A stretch of 50,376 nt of DNA from Nitrospinaceae bacterium (GTDB lineage Bacteria > Nitrospinota > Nitrospinia > Nitrospinales > VA-1), in NCBI GenBank assembly GCA_029261695.1, contig JAJDAV010000014.1:1-50376 (forward strand). Direction: 5' to 3'. How positions within the stretch are numbered: position 1 is the stretch's first letter; each line of letters begins with the position of its first letter. The notes under the pieces were generated by a model, which was not told the DNA's origin, searched no databases, and saw only the letters and a list, made by a program, of their open reading frames with translations. Position numbers and translations under genes: made by a program. Shown here piece after piece: positions 37,760 through 45,930 of the stretch.

Positions 37760-38221
37760 ATGACTAATACTTTTACAGCAAATTTGAATTTGGCCATACC
37801 CGGACCGGGTGATTTAAATTGGGAAAATGAATATTCTGATTTTGCAAATGCAGTTGATGATTTGGGAAATTTACTTTGTTTTACTATTTCTGCCCACGAT
37901 GCGGCTCAAAATGGAATTGTTTTTTTTGATGGATTTATTCCTGAAGAAACTATTTTTGTTCGGGCGGTTGGAATTTTTTCCCAGGTACCTCCGACCGGCC
38001 AAAACTTAAAGATTGATATATTGAAAAATTCAACGGATCAAAATAATGAAGCGGTTTTAACTGATGGAAGTCAGTTTGAAAAAACTACTCTTGCTACAGG
38101 TATTTTATTTTCTAACAGTGATCGGTTGGGTTTGAAATTTTCCCAAGTTGGTTCTGTCAACGCCGGAGATAAAATTGTTGTTACTATTTATTTTCAAAAG
38201 GAAGCTATTGCAACGGTGTGA
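37760..38221 (+). CDS. Tail-tip/fibre-associated protein
   Basis: 153 aa, with TTGAGG before the ATG. It begins MTNTFTANLNLAIPGPGDLNWENEY, a pattern seen at the start of phage tail-fibre proteins, followed by a beta-rich body ending GDKIVVTIYFQKEA. It is the last plus-strand structural gene. Immediately after it, CATTGAAAA and TTTTCAATG (38223-38267) form a long-loop inverted repeat between convergent genes, a possible weak bidirectional terminator. Confidence 0.7.
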   Translation: MTNTFTANLNLAIPGPGDLNWENEYSDFANAVDDLGNLLCFTISAHDAAQNGIVFFDGFIPEETIFVRAVGIFSQVPPTGQNLKIDILKNSTDQNNEAVLTDGSQFEKTTLATGILFSNSDRLGLKFSQVGSVNAGDKIVVTIYFQKEAIATV

Positions 38222-38239
38222 ACATTGAAAAATTGTTTA

Positions 38240-38662
38240 CTAGGATTGCGATAAAAACTTTTCAATGATCTCACGAATTTGAGAAACTACTTTTTTAATT
38301 TCCAAGGGTTTGGTAATGATTCCGTTCATTCCATTGCTTAAATAGTTTTCGTGATCGCTTTGCTCATTGTTTGCGGTCATTGCAATTATTGGGGTGGGGA
38401 CTCTTGACGTGTCGGAGGATTCCAAGGCTCTTATTTTTTGAGTTGATTCCAAACCATCCATAACGGGCATATGGATATCCATCAGAATTACATCAAAAGA
38501 ATCCTTTTGAAACGCTTCGTAAGCCTGAAGACCATTTTCGACAGCCGTAATATCGTGGCCTCTTCTCTTCATTAGTTTCGTAGCTAATGCTACGTTAACC
38601 GCTGTGTCATCTGCCAGTAATATTTTAAGGGGTGGGCCATCGTCTTTTTTCTTATCGTCCAT
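38240..38662 (-). CDS. Receiver-only response regulator
   Basis: 140 aa, a single receiver domain without output domain. Acid pocket LLADD, phospho-acceptor Asp62 in LMDIHMPVMDG, Thr96 in AMTANN and Lys118 in ITKPLE are all present, so phosphorylation should work. The sequence is of the type found at the C-terminus of hybrid kinases. It sits convergent to the phage tail operon and 50 bp downstream of the S24 repressor gene on the same strand, so the two may be co-transcribed. Partner kinase unknown. Confidence 0.92.
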   Translation of the reverse strand: MDDKKKDDGPPLKILLADDTAVNVALATKLMKRRGHDITAVENGLQAYEAFQKDSFDVILMDIHMPVMDGLESTQKIRALESSDTSRVPTPIIAMTANNEQSDHENYLSNGMNGIITKPLEIKKVVSQIREIIEKFLSQS

Positions 38663-38712
38663 AGGTAATATTATTCCGACATGGATTCGATGTAAAGCAT
38701 TAAAAATGCTAT

Positions 38713-39606
38713 TTATAGCTCTTTCCAGGCTCCAATAACTCGGCCTACCACTGGGTCGGGGTTTTCGTCCAGATTTATTATCTGTACTTGGGAAAGGGGA
38801 TTGATGGGTCTTAAAACTAATAGATTTTGTTGGCGTTCTAGGTATTTGGCGGTCAAACCTCCTTCATGAAATATTGCGAATATTCGATTTTTTGACCATT
38901 TTTTATCATCTCGGTCGATAACCACAATATCTCCGGAATGAAGCATCGGTTCCATTGATTCTCCATCCACTCGGCTGGCTACCAGATTTTTTCTTTTTCC
39001 TGCTGCACGAATATGTAAAAGAACATAATCTTCAATATTTTCTTCTTGGATAATAGGTTGGCCTGCAGCTATTGAAGAATCTGTAAGTGGTATGGACACG
39101 TAATCTTCACTTTTTATTTCTGGTGCTGTCGATAAGCTTTCTGGCTGGAAAATTTTTAGTTTCGGGGTTTGAACGGGTGCCGAATCTCCCTCCTTAATTA
39201 ATTCATGAGGGGGTATATCCATTTTCTCTGATAGGTTGCTTAATAAATCAGAGGATACCGGCCAGCTCCCATTCTCATAAAATTTTAAAACCTGAGGAAT
39301 CATGCAAAGATATTGCCCCATTTCCTCCAGGGACCAACCTCTCCCTTTTCTATATTTTTTTAATTTTTTCCCGACAATTTGGTTGATGGGCGTTAGGGAA
39401 TCTTTTCCTGTTATCAACCAATTTAAGTTGAGGCAAAAGTGATTAGCTATTTTTTCTAAGGTGAGGGAGTCAGGGGGTCCGTTATTTCTCTGATAACTTT
39501 TCCTAAAATTTTCATAATTTAAACCAACCTGGCGGCAAAACTCAGCCAGATTATCACTGCCCGGCAAAACCTCTATTCTTTCCCAGATCCTATTTTTATT
39601 ATGCAT
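38713..39606 (-). CDS. S24-family (LexA/CI-like) repressor with two HTH regions
   Basis: 297 aa from the ATG at 39606 (an in-frame TTG at 39627 would add 7 aa). Two N-terminal XRE-like helix-turn-helix regions are visible: NLAEFCRQVGLNYENFRKSY and WSLEEMGQYLCMIPQVLKFY. An S24 peptidase-like domain follows, with predicted cleavage site IAAGQP (Ala181-Gly182), nucleophile Ser217 in DGESMEPML and Lys254 in GGLTAKYLE. Such repressors self-cleave on RecA filaments and derepress phage genes. Being divergent from the regulatory operon at 39928, it is the likely switch of the cassette. Confidence 0.92.
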   Translation of the reverse strand: MHNKNRIWERIEVLPGSDNLAEFCRQVGLNYENFRKSYQRNNGPPDSLTLEKIANHFCLNLNWLITGKDSLTPINQIVGKKLKKYRKGRGWSLEEMGQYLCMIPQVLKFYENGSWPVSSDLLSNLSEKMDIPPHELIKEGDSAPVQTPKLKIFQPESLSTAPEIKSEDYVSIPLTDSSIAAGQPIIQEENIEDYVLLHIRAAGKRKNLVASRVDGESMEPMLHSGDIVVIDRDDKKWSKNRIFAIFHEGGLTAKYLERQQNLLVLRPINPLSQVQIINLDENPDPVVGRVIGAWKEL

Positions 39607-39927
39607 GTTATCAAAAAAACTTGACAAATAGAGACTTATGTCCCATATTTATATTCGGTTATGTGAAATTTGTCCCTATTCCGAAACTCAATGGTAAATT
39701 AAAAAACTATCGGATATAGAATATGGTTAAAAGGTTTTTTAGTATTTAGGGGTCTTATTCATCCAAATTTGATTGATTATAGCACTAAAATGGATGAAAT
39801 TTTAAGGGGTTATTTAACTTTTTAAGAGTCCAAAATTAATCTATGCCTAAAATTTTGATATAGATAAATTAAAAGGCTTGTATTAATGAGAATTGGGTTT
39901 TTATGTTCCATTTTTGGGAGGTTTTTC
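39607..39927. promoter_or_regulatory. Divergent control region with candidate promoter and operators
   Basis: Rightward TTGACA (39621-39626) and CATATT (39644-39649) are spaced 17 bp. Inverted 9-mers AATAGAGAC (39627-39635) and GTCCCTATT (39672-39680) flank this promoter and may be repressor operators. A GTCCC core also occurs at 39640-39644. The remainder to 39927 is AT-rich and holds no gene that I can see. Binding by the neighbouring S24 repressor is inference. Confidence 0.5.
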
Positions 39928-40359
39928 ATGGCAAAGATTCAGATTAAAAATACCTTATTGAAACGGAACAATATTAAGCAAAACCTTAAAGAATGTCGCC
40001 AGGAAAATTTTCTTCTCGAAAATGGGGAAGAAATTCAAAGAGGCTGTGGTTTGCTTGGGTTATACCGGACGGATTTTGGGTGGAGATGTCTTTATTGCGG
40101 AAATTATTTATATAAAAATAAATTACCCTTGGATGCTTTATGGTTTCATTTTCGAATAGGGCGGGAATATTGGCGGATTTCCGTTTCGCAAGATAGAATT
40201 TTTATTAATGGAGTACCTGTATCTGGATTGCCCGATTCTTTGCCACGAAAATTTATTTCAGACCTGTCTGAGCCTCGGCCTCCAAAATGGTTTCCCTACT
40301 TTGTCGCTTATGAAGGGCAACAATTTAATAAATATTTGGAGAAATACTGGAATGTCTGA
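39928..40359 (+). CDS. Hypothetical regulatory-operon protein with CxxC
   Basis: 143 aa from the ATG at 39928, with GGGAGG 6 nt upstream. The N-terminus is basic (MAKIQIKNTLLKRNNIKQNLK). The middle has WRCLYCGNYLY, a single CxxC knuckle, and the C-terminus is aromatic-rich (PPKWFPYFVAYEGQQFNKYL). No family recognised. It overlaps the next gene by 8 bp, so the two are co-translated under the divergent promoter opposite the repressor. Confidence 0.7.
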   Translation: MAKIQIKNTLLKRNNIKQNLKECRQENFLLENGEEIQRGCGLLGLYRTDFGWRCLYCGNYLYKNKLPLDALWFHFRIGREYWRISVSQDRIFINGVPVSGLPDSLPRKFISDLSEPRPPKWFPYFVAYEGQQFNKYLEKYWNV

Positions 40360-40699
40360 TTTGGGTCGAATAGAAAATTTGGAAGACAATTTTAATAAGG
40401 ACGGTGATTATCATTTAAGTTATTTTCCACCAGATGAACTTGAAATCCTCCGAAATTATCAGGATCTCGAAAGTCCTTCTCTGGAATTTAAATCAAAAGA
40501 TGAATACTCTTATCTTAAAGAGCAATCGATGGACATAGGCAGTATGGGGCTTACTGATCGCCAGATGGTTGCTGTTTCACTTGTGTTTTTTGGAGGGATT
40601 AAGAAAAACCTTGCTGCTAAAATAATGAAGATAAGTTGCCAGGCCTTGCGAGGCCATATTAAAGCAGGTCTTAAGAAGATGAGTAAAATGTTAAAATAA
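40352..40699 (+). CDS. Small sigma-region-4-like HTH protein
   Basis: 115 aa from the ATG at 40352, which overlaps the upstream stop. A longer in-frame extension to 40208 lies wholly inside the preceding gene and is rejected. The C-terminal 50 residues (LTDRQMVAVSLVFFGGIKKN, LAAKIMKISCQALRGHIKAG) match the layout of sigma-70 region 4 or LuxR-like helix-turn-helix domains. The N-terminal half is acidic. It is a plausible activator of cassette genes controlled by the divergent repressor; the target is not known. Confidence 0.7.
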   Translation: MSDLGRIENLEDNFNKDGDYHLSYFPPDELEILRNYQDLESPSLEFKSKDEYSYLKEQSMDIGSMGLTDRQMVAVSLVFFGGIKKNLAAKIMKISCQALRGHIKAGLKKMSKMLK

Positions 40700-40782
40700 A
40701 TTTGGGCGTCAGTAAAATTTTTTTAATATATAATTCAATGCGATAATGTTGATTCGCTTATTTAAAAATTAGACGGATTTTT

Positions 40783-41574
40783 ATGAAAATTATTGTTTGT
40801 ATCAAGCAGGTTCTGGACACTGCAGCTAAAATTGAAATTCAGGGTGAAAAAGTTGTTTCCCCTGGAAGTCCATTTATCATGAACCCATACGATGAGTTTG
40901 CAGTAGAAGAAGCAGTTCGTATTAAGGCCGCTTTACCTGAATCTGAAATTATTGTTTTTTCAATGGGGCCGGACAGCGTTAAAGAAACGCTTAAGAGAGC
41001 TTTGGCCATGGGAGCTGACCAGGCAGTTCATTTAACAGATCCTTTGTTTGAAGGTCTCGACAATTCCCTGGTTGCAAAAATTTTAGCAAAGGCTATCCAA
41101 AAACAATCTTTTGATTTAGTTCTTTGTGGGAGGCAAGCGGTTGATGATGATATGGCTCAGGTTGGTCCTGCACTGGCCGTGTTGTTGGAGATACCGTTCA
41201 TAACTATTGTTACCCAACTACAATTTTCTGATAATTTTCAAACCGCTGATATTACACGGCAAGTGGAAGGCGGTAGTGAGGTTCGAAAAAACATGTCTCT
41301 ACCTTTTCTTGTAACTTGCCAGAAAGGTTTGAATGAGCCTCGACTTCCATCTCTCAAAGGTATAATGGCAGCTAAGAAAAAGGAGATTCAAAACCTCTCA
41401 GCCTCTGACCTCGGTTTGGAAGAGGGATTGCTTAATCCGCGAAATAATAAGTTGCATGAGATAAAACTGTCCTTGCCTCCTGAAAGGAAAAAAGGAATAA
41501 TCCTTGAGGGTTCGGATGAAGATATTGCTAAACAGTTGGCCACAATAATCCGTGAAGAAGAAAAGATCATTTAA
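40783..41574 (+). CDS. etfB: Electron transfer flavoprotein subunit beta
   Basis: 263 aa. It begins MKIIVCIKQVLDTAAKIEI and carries the ETF-beta signature region LCGRQAVDDDMAQVGPALAV and VEGGSEVRKNMSLPFLVTCQKG. With EtfA it carries electrons from acyl-CoA and other dehydrogenases to the quinone pool. It is the first core gene to the right of the phage cassette. etfA follows after a small membrane-protein gene, an interrupted version of the usual adjacent pair. Confidence 0.96.
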   Translation: MKIIVCIKQVLDTAAKIEIQGEKVVSPGSPFIMNPYDEFAVEEAVRIKAALPESEIIVFSMGPDSVKETLKRALAMGADQAVHLTDPLFEGLDNSLVAKILAKAIQKQSFDLVLCGRQAVDDDMAQVGPALAVLLEIPFITIVTQLQFSDNFQTADITRQVEGGSEVRKNMSLPFLVTCQKGLNEPRLPSLKGIMAAKKKEIQNLSASDLGLEEGLLNPRNNKLHEIKLSLPPERKKGIILEGSDEDIAKQLATIIREEEKII

Positions 41575-41594
41575 TTTAAAAAGGCCTTATCAAA

Positions 41595-41780
41595 ATGAAT
41601 GACACTTCAGCGTCTGACAGCACCCGTGAGCAAAACTTTTTGCAAAAAAATAAAGAAAAGTTAGGGCTGGGAGCTCTTGTTGTTTACGTCCTTCTCCTTG
41701 GTCTTGGTACAATAGGGGAGATATGGGAGGTCGAGTGGATTCTTGATCTACCTTTGTTCAGGCCCCCCGGCAAGTATTAA
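41595..41780 (+). CDS. Small single-pass membrane protein between etfB and etfA
   Basis: 61 aa. A charged N-terminal part (SDSTREQNFLQKNKEKLG) precedes one transmembrane helix (LGALVVYVLLLGLGTIGEIW) and a short tail LPLFRPPGKY. It begins 20 bp after etfB. No family recognised. A role as membrane anchor or contact for the soluble flavoprotein is only a guess from position. Confidence 0.65.
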   Translation: MNDTSASDSTREQNFLQKNKEKLGLGALVVYVLLLGLGTIGEIWEVEWILDLPLFRPPGKY

Positions 41781-41933
41781 TATAAAATAATATCCATATT
41801 GGGCTAAGCCTAAAATGTCTTTTTAAATCCTTCCGCTTAGATCTCCTTCATTTTCGTTTCTCCGTTGTAGTTTTTTTGTAGCTGGGTTATCCTTCCTGTT
41901 TTTCAATGTTATAAAATTATTCTGGAGTATGTA

Positions 41934-42917
41934 TTGGATAATAAATTTACGATCGTGGTTGTAGTTGAACACGATCAAAATGCAATCAAGCCAGTTACCT
42001 TTGAAGTTTTAAATGCAGCTCGTACTATAGCGGATTCAGTCATTGCATATTATTTTTCTGACAATGCTGAGGTTGATGTAGAGCCACTGATTCAGGGGGG
42101 TGCGGATGAGGTCAAGATATGTCATAACTCGGACTTTGCTTCCTATACCCACGAAACCTACGCAGCTGCATTAAAAGCCGAGATTGAAAAAACTCAGCCC
42201 GATCTTATCCTGTTATCCGCTTCAAACAATGGTAAAGAACTAGCCGCCGAGATGGCCACTCGACTCGATGTTGGGTTGGCAACGGATTGCGTGGACCTTC
42301 AACTCTCTGAGGGAGAAGTGATCGTAAAGCGGCCAGTGTTTTCTGGTAAAGCTTATTCTCTGTGCCGCTTGAGTGGGGCCAAACCTTACTTGGTTACTTT
42401 GCGCCCAAACATATTTAGAGGTGAAGGAACCGCTGAGACCCGAACGGGTAATGTAGTAAAAGAAGAAATTAATCTACCGGATTTTTCAAAGATTGTGGGT
42501 GAATTGACTCGCGAAGTCGGAGCTGAGCTTGATGTCACTGAGGCACGGATTATTGTATCTGGTGGATTGGGCATGCAAGCACCCGAAAACTTTAAATTCC
42601 TGGAAGACCTGGCGGAGGTTTTAGGTGCAGCTGTGGCGGCCTCTCGCCCCGTAGTAGACAATGGATGGCAGGAATACTCCCACCAGGTGGGACAAACGGG
42701 CAGGACCGTTTCTCCCGATTTATATATTGCCTGCGGGATTTCTGGTGCAGTACAACATTTGGCAGGTATGTCGTCCTCTCGGTGTATCGTTGCGATAAAC
42801 TCTGATCCTCATGCACCCATTTTTTCGGTTGCGGATTATGGTATTGTCGGTGATGCCCTGAAAATCGTCCCTTTGTTAACTAAAGAATTTAAAAATATTT
42901 TGGGTGATCAGGGCTGA
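41934..42917 (+). CDS. etfA: Electron transfer flavoprotein subunit alpha
   Basis: 327 aa. The start is TTG at 41934, chosen because GGAG lies 7 nt upstream and the product begins MDNKFTIVVVVEHDQ; the nearby ATG at 41929 is out of frame. The C-terminal FAD-binding segment has GQTGRTVSPDLYIACGISGA and VAINSDPHAPIFSVADYGIV. It pairs with EtfB. rsmG follows after 15 bp. Confidence 0.97.
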   Translation: MDNKFTIVVVVEHDQNAIKPVTFEVLNAARTIADSVIAYYFSDNAEVDVEPLIQGGADEVKICHNSDFASYTHETYAAALKAEIEKTQPDLILLSASNNGKELAAEMATRLDVGLATDCVDLQLSEGEVIVKRPVFSGKAYSLCRLSGAKPYLVTLRPNIFRGEGTAETRTGNVVKEEINLPDFSKIVGELTREVGAELDVTEARIIVSGGLGMQAPENFKFLEDLAEVLGAAVAASRPVVDNGWQEYSHQVGQTGRTVSPDLYIACGISGAVQHLAGMSSSRCIVAINSDPHAPIFSVADYGIVGDALKIVPLLTKEFKNILGDQG

Positions 42918-42932
42918 TTCCCATCCAGAATA

Positions 42933-43565
42933 ATGAATATCAAAGAAATTTTAAAAGACCCCCGTTTAGGCCTTTCCCCCGATGCTCCCTCTGAGCAAAT
43001 AGAGTTTCAAATACAATCCTATCTTGATCTGCTGGTAAAGTGGAATCACAAAATTAACCTCACCTCTGAAAAACTTCCTCAGGACATTTTAAGCCGTCAC
43101 ATTTTTGATTCATTGCAATACGCCCGGGTATTATCTGTTTCCGACCGGTTCATGGATATTGGTAGCGGGGCAGGGTTCCCCGGTGTTCCTATTAAAATAG
43201 TCTATCCTCAAACTACCGCCGTTTTAGTCGAGAGCCAAAGAAAACGATGCAGCTTTCTTGAATCAGTAACACAAAAACTCAACCTTGAAGACACCACTGT
43301 GATCAATGATAGAGCAGAGAATATATCTATTTCTTCAAAGATTGATACGGTGATATTTAGGGCGGTTTCCGATATCAAGAGCTGTTTGAGTTTGGCAGAA
43401 AGATTTTTGGGAATTGACGGGAGGGTTGTACTGAAGAAAGACCCTGAAGAAAAAATCGAAATAAGTCAAACCCTTGATGATTTTTTGCTCCAACAGGAAG
43501 TAGTGGTTACCGGCTTTAACGATAAAAAATCCAGCTTAATGGTTTTTAAAAAATACGCTCCCTAA
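42933..43565 (+). CDS. rsmG: 16S rRNA (guanine-527-N7)-methyltransferase RsmG
   Basis: 210 aa, usual length. WNHKINLTS, RHIFDSLQYA, the SAM-binding motif FMDIGSGAGFPGVPIKI and ESQRKRCSFLESVT are RsmG signatures. It methylates G527 of 16S rRNA. It is the common neighbour of parAB near origins and precedes two parS sites. Confidence 0.97.
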   Translation: MNIKEILKDPRLGLSPDAPSEQIEFQIQSYLDLLVKWNHKINLTSEKLPQDILSRHIFDSLQYARVLSVSDRFMDIGSGAGFPGVPIKIVYPQTTAVLVESQRKRCSFLESVTQKLNLEDTTVINDRAENISISSKIDTVIFRAVSDIKSCLSLAERFLGIDGRVVLKKDPEEKIEISQTLDDFLLQQEVVVTGFNDKKSSLMVFKKYAP

Positions 43566-43569
43566 GCAA

Positions 43570-43585
43570 TGTTTCACGTGAAACA
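43570..43585. promoter_or_regulatory. parS: parS centromere site 1
   Basis: Perfect 16-bp palindrome TGTTTCACGTGAAACA, the widely conserved ParB-binding parS sequence, 5 bp after the rsmG stop. Confidence 0.97.
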
Positions 43586-43614
43586 TGGGTGTGGATTTAG
43601 GGGGGGGGTGAAAT

Positions 43615-43630
43615 TGTTTCACGTGAAACA
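43615..43630. promoter_or_regulatory. parS: parS centromere site 2
   Basis: A second perfect TGTTTCACGTGAAACA, 45 bp from the first (start to start). The flanking AAT and ATT bases extend the symmetry to 22 bp. It lies about 110 bp upstream of parA. Confidence 0.97.
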
Positions 43631-43738
43631 ATTGACCCCATTGCCAGGGGTAAAAGAGGTCAGAATCTATGAAATATATTTGGTAGAAAGATGGATTTAT
43701 GCTAATTTCTAGAAAGCATACCTCGAATATTAGGCATA

Positions 43739-44536
43739 ATGAGCAAAATAATAAGCATTGCAAACCAAAAAGGTGGTGTGGGGAAAACGACCACAGCCAT
43801 CAACCTCGCAGCATCATTAGCCCTTTCGGGCAAAAAAGTTCTATTGATTGATGTGGACCCTCAGGGCAATGCCTCGAGCGGACTAGGTGTTGAAGAAGAT
43901 GCCAAGGGGGTATATGAGTTATTGATGGGTGAGGCGAGTGTGGAAGAGGTTACTTGTGCTACTGAAATCGAGACACTAAAAATAATTCCTTCAAGAGTCG
44001 ATTTGACCGGGGCTGAAATTGAGTTGGTAAACAGGGAGTCTCGAGAAAAAATATTGAAACAGGCTCTGACTAAAATAGATGAATATGAATTTGTGGTCAT
44101 TGACTGCCCGCCATCATTGGGGCTTTTAACATTGAATGCCTTGGCTGTTTCCAATTCAGTATTGATTCCAATGCAGTGCGAGTACTATGCTTTGCAGGGT
44201 CTCAGCCATTTGCTGAAAACATTAAAGCTTGTAAAAAAATCTATCAATCCTGATTTAAAAGTTGAAGGTATATTGTTGACCATGTTTGATGGGCGAACTC
44301 TGCTGGCAGCCCAGGTAAAGGACCAAGTGCAAAAATATTTCAGTGACTTTCTTTTAAAAAGCGTCATTCCCAGAAATGTACGTTTGAGCGAGGCACCTAG
44401 TCATGGCAAGCCAATCATGCTTTATGCGGGCCGCTCGCGAGGTGCAGACTCTTATGTAGAGCTTGCCAAAGAAATTATTTCAAGATCGAAATCAGATTCT
44501 CGTCCCAAAACTCCCTTAACAGGTTCGGCGGCATGA
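43739..44536 (+). CDS. parA: Chromosome partitioning ATPase ParA (Soj)
   Basis: 265 aa. Deviant Walker A KGGVGKTTT, LLIDVDPQGNASSG (Walker A') and FVVIDCPPSLGLLTLNAL (Walker B) are those of chromosomal ParA. The nucleoid-bound ATPase moves ParB-parS complexes and thus origins. Its stop overlaps the parB start (ATGA), indicating coupling. Confidence 0.97.
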   Translation: MSKIISIANQKGGVGKTTTAINLAASLALSGKKVLLIDVDPQGNASSGLGVEEDAKGVYELLMGEASVEEVTCATEIETLKIIPSRVDLTGAEIELVNRESREKILKQALTKIDEYEFVVIDCPPSLGLLTLNALAVSNSVLIPMQCEYYALQGLSHLLKTLKLVKKSINPDLKVEGILLTMFDGRTLLAAQVKDQVQKYFSDFLLKSVIPRNVRLSEAPSHGKPIMLYAGRSRGADSYVELAKEIISRSKSDSRPKTPLTGSAA

Positions 44537-45399
44537 ATAGAAAAGCATTAGGCAAGGGAATAAATGCCCTAATCCCTGACTTTGAAATGGGTGTCCCTGA
44601 GGCAGAACCTTCATCGACCAACGATTTACTGGTTGATGAAATTTCCCCTAATCGCCTGCAACCCAGAAGTCATTTTGACGATAAAAAGTTGGAAGAACTG
44701 GTGACTTCCATTAAGGAGCATGGAGTGCTGCAGCCGGTGGTTGTGCAGAAGGCTGGTTCGGGTTTTGAGTTAATTGTGGGTGAAAGGCGTTGGCGAGCTT
44801 CTAAGAAATTGGGCCTAAAAAAAATCCCTGCTGTGGTTCGCGAAGTCAGTGATGCGCAATCTCTTGAAATAGCTATTATCGAAAATATCCATCGCCAGGA
44901 TTTGAACCCAATAGAAGAAGCCGAAGCTTATGCGAGGCTCTCCAACGAATTTGCTCTGACTCAGGAAATGGTCGCGGAAAAAGTAGGTAAAAGCAGAACA
45001 GCAGTGACCAATATTTTGCGGTTATTAAAACTATCCAGAAATATTAAAGAAGACTTGGTCTCTGAAAAAATTTCAATGGGCCATGCAAGGGCTTTGCTGG
45101 GTTTGGAAAACTCCAAACAAATGGAAGCTCTGAGAAAAGATATAATCAAACAAGATTTAACAGTTCGACAAACTGAAACCAGAGTCAATAAATTAAAAAG
45201 TGGTTCGGCCGATAAGAAGGGCTCTTCGGCCGCGGCAAAGGATATTTTTATTAAGGATCTCGAAAAGGATTTGGCAAGAAGGCTGGGAACAAAGGTAGAT
45301 ATTTCTCCCAAAAAAAATGGCGGAAAATTAGTTGTGACCTATTACTCCGATGACGACTTGGAGCGGATTCAGAACTTGATGGGAAGCAATAAAAAATAA
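44533..45399 (+). CDS. parB: Chromosome partitioning CTPase/DNA-binding protein ParB
   Basis: 288 aa. The N-terminal MNRKALGKGINALIPDF region contacts ParA. The CTP-binding fold has IVGERRWRASKKLGL and ENIHRQDLNPIEEA. The helix-turn-helix LTQEMVAEKVGKSRTAVTNI reads parS, and a C-terminal dimer domain follows. Two parS sites lie 0.9 kb upstream, completing a ParABS locus about 26 kb from the putative oriC. Confidence 0.97.
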   Translation: MNRKALGKGINALIPDFEMGVPEAEPSSTNDLLVDEISPNRLQPRSHFDDKKLEELVTSIKEHGVLQPVVVQKAGSGFELIVGERRWRASKKLGLKKIPAVVREVSDAQSLEIAIIENIHRQDLNPIEEAEAYARLSNEFALTQEMVAEKVGKSRTAVTNILRLLKLSRNIKEDLVSEKISMGHARALLGLENSKQMEALRKDIIKQDLTVRQTETRVNKLKSGSADKKGSSAAAKDIFIKDLEKDLARRLGTKVDISPKKNGGKLVVTYYSDDDLERIQNLMGSNKK

Positions 45400-45423
45400 T
45401 AATTTAAAGAGGTAGGGTTTCTC

Positions 45424-45852
45424 ATGTGGAAGGAAAAGACAAACATGAAAAAAGATGACGCGCAGATAAAAGCCTATATGGGCGAAGATACGGTTTTCAA
45501 CGGATCACTCACGTTTGACGGAACCGTTCGTATCGATGGAAAATTTGAAGGGCAAGTCATAACAGAGGACACTTTAATCATAGGTGAAACGGGTCATTTA
45601 ATGGCTGAAATTTCTGCCGGTACGGTCATTTGTATGGGCCGGGTGGAAGGAACCGTTATGGCTTCTAAAAAAGTTGAAATTCATTCCACCAGCAAAGTTG
45701 TGGGAAATGTAAAATCTCCGGCCTTATATATTGAATTGGGTGGAGTGCTGGATGGAAGTTGTGATATGACAGGAAAAGAAACAAAAATTATTCCCCTGGT
45801 AAAAACCGATGAAAAAGAAAAGAAATCTGCCAGCCAAACCAAAAACGGTTGA
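45424..45852 (+). CDS. Bactofilin 1
   Basis: 142 aa. The right-handed beta-helix core runs from about residue 30 to 115: GSLTFDGTVRIDGKFEGQV, GETGHLMAEISAGTVICMGR, SSKVVGNVKSPALYIELGG. The short charged N- and C-terminal tails are typical. Bactofilins polymerise without nucleotide and position partition and wall enzymes. It starts 25 bp after parB, so it is likely in the par operon, which recalls bactofilin-ParABS links known in Myxococcus. Confidence 0.93.
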   Translation: MWKEKTNMKKDDAQIKAYMGEDTVFNGSLTFDGTVRIDGKFEGQVITEDTLIIGETGHLMAEISAGTVICMGRVEGTVMASKKVEIHSTSKVVGNVKSPALYIELGGVLDGSCDMTGKETKIIPLVKTDEKEKKSASQTKNG

Positions 45853-45930
45853 TGTTTAAAGGCTCAAAGTTGTTGTTTTAAAAATACTTATTGAGTTTTT
45901 TGGGGTTGAGGATTAAAATACATTCTGGCT

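Noticed and set aside
40208-40351. Upstream extension of the sigma-region-4-like protein
   Set aside because: It lies entirely within the preceding gene in another frame; the ATG at 40352 overlapping the stop is the normal coupled start.
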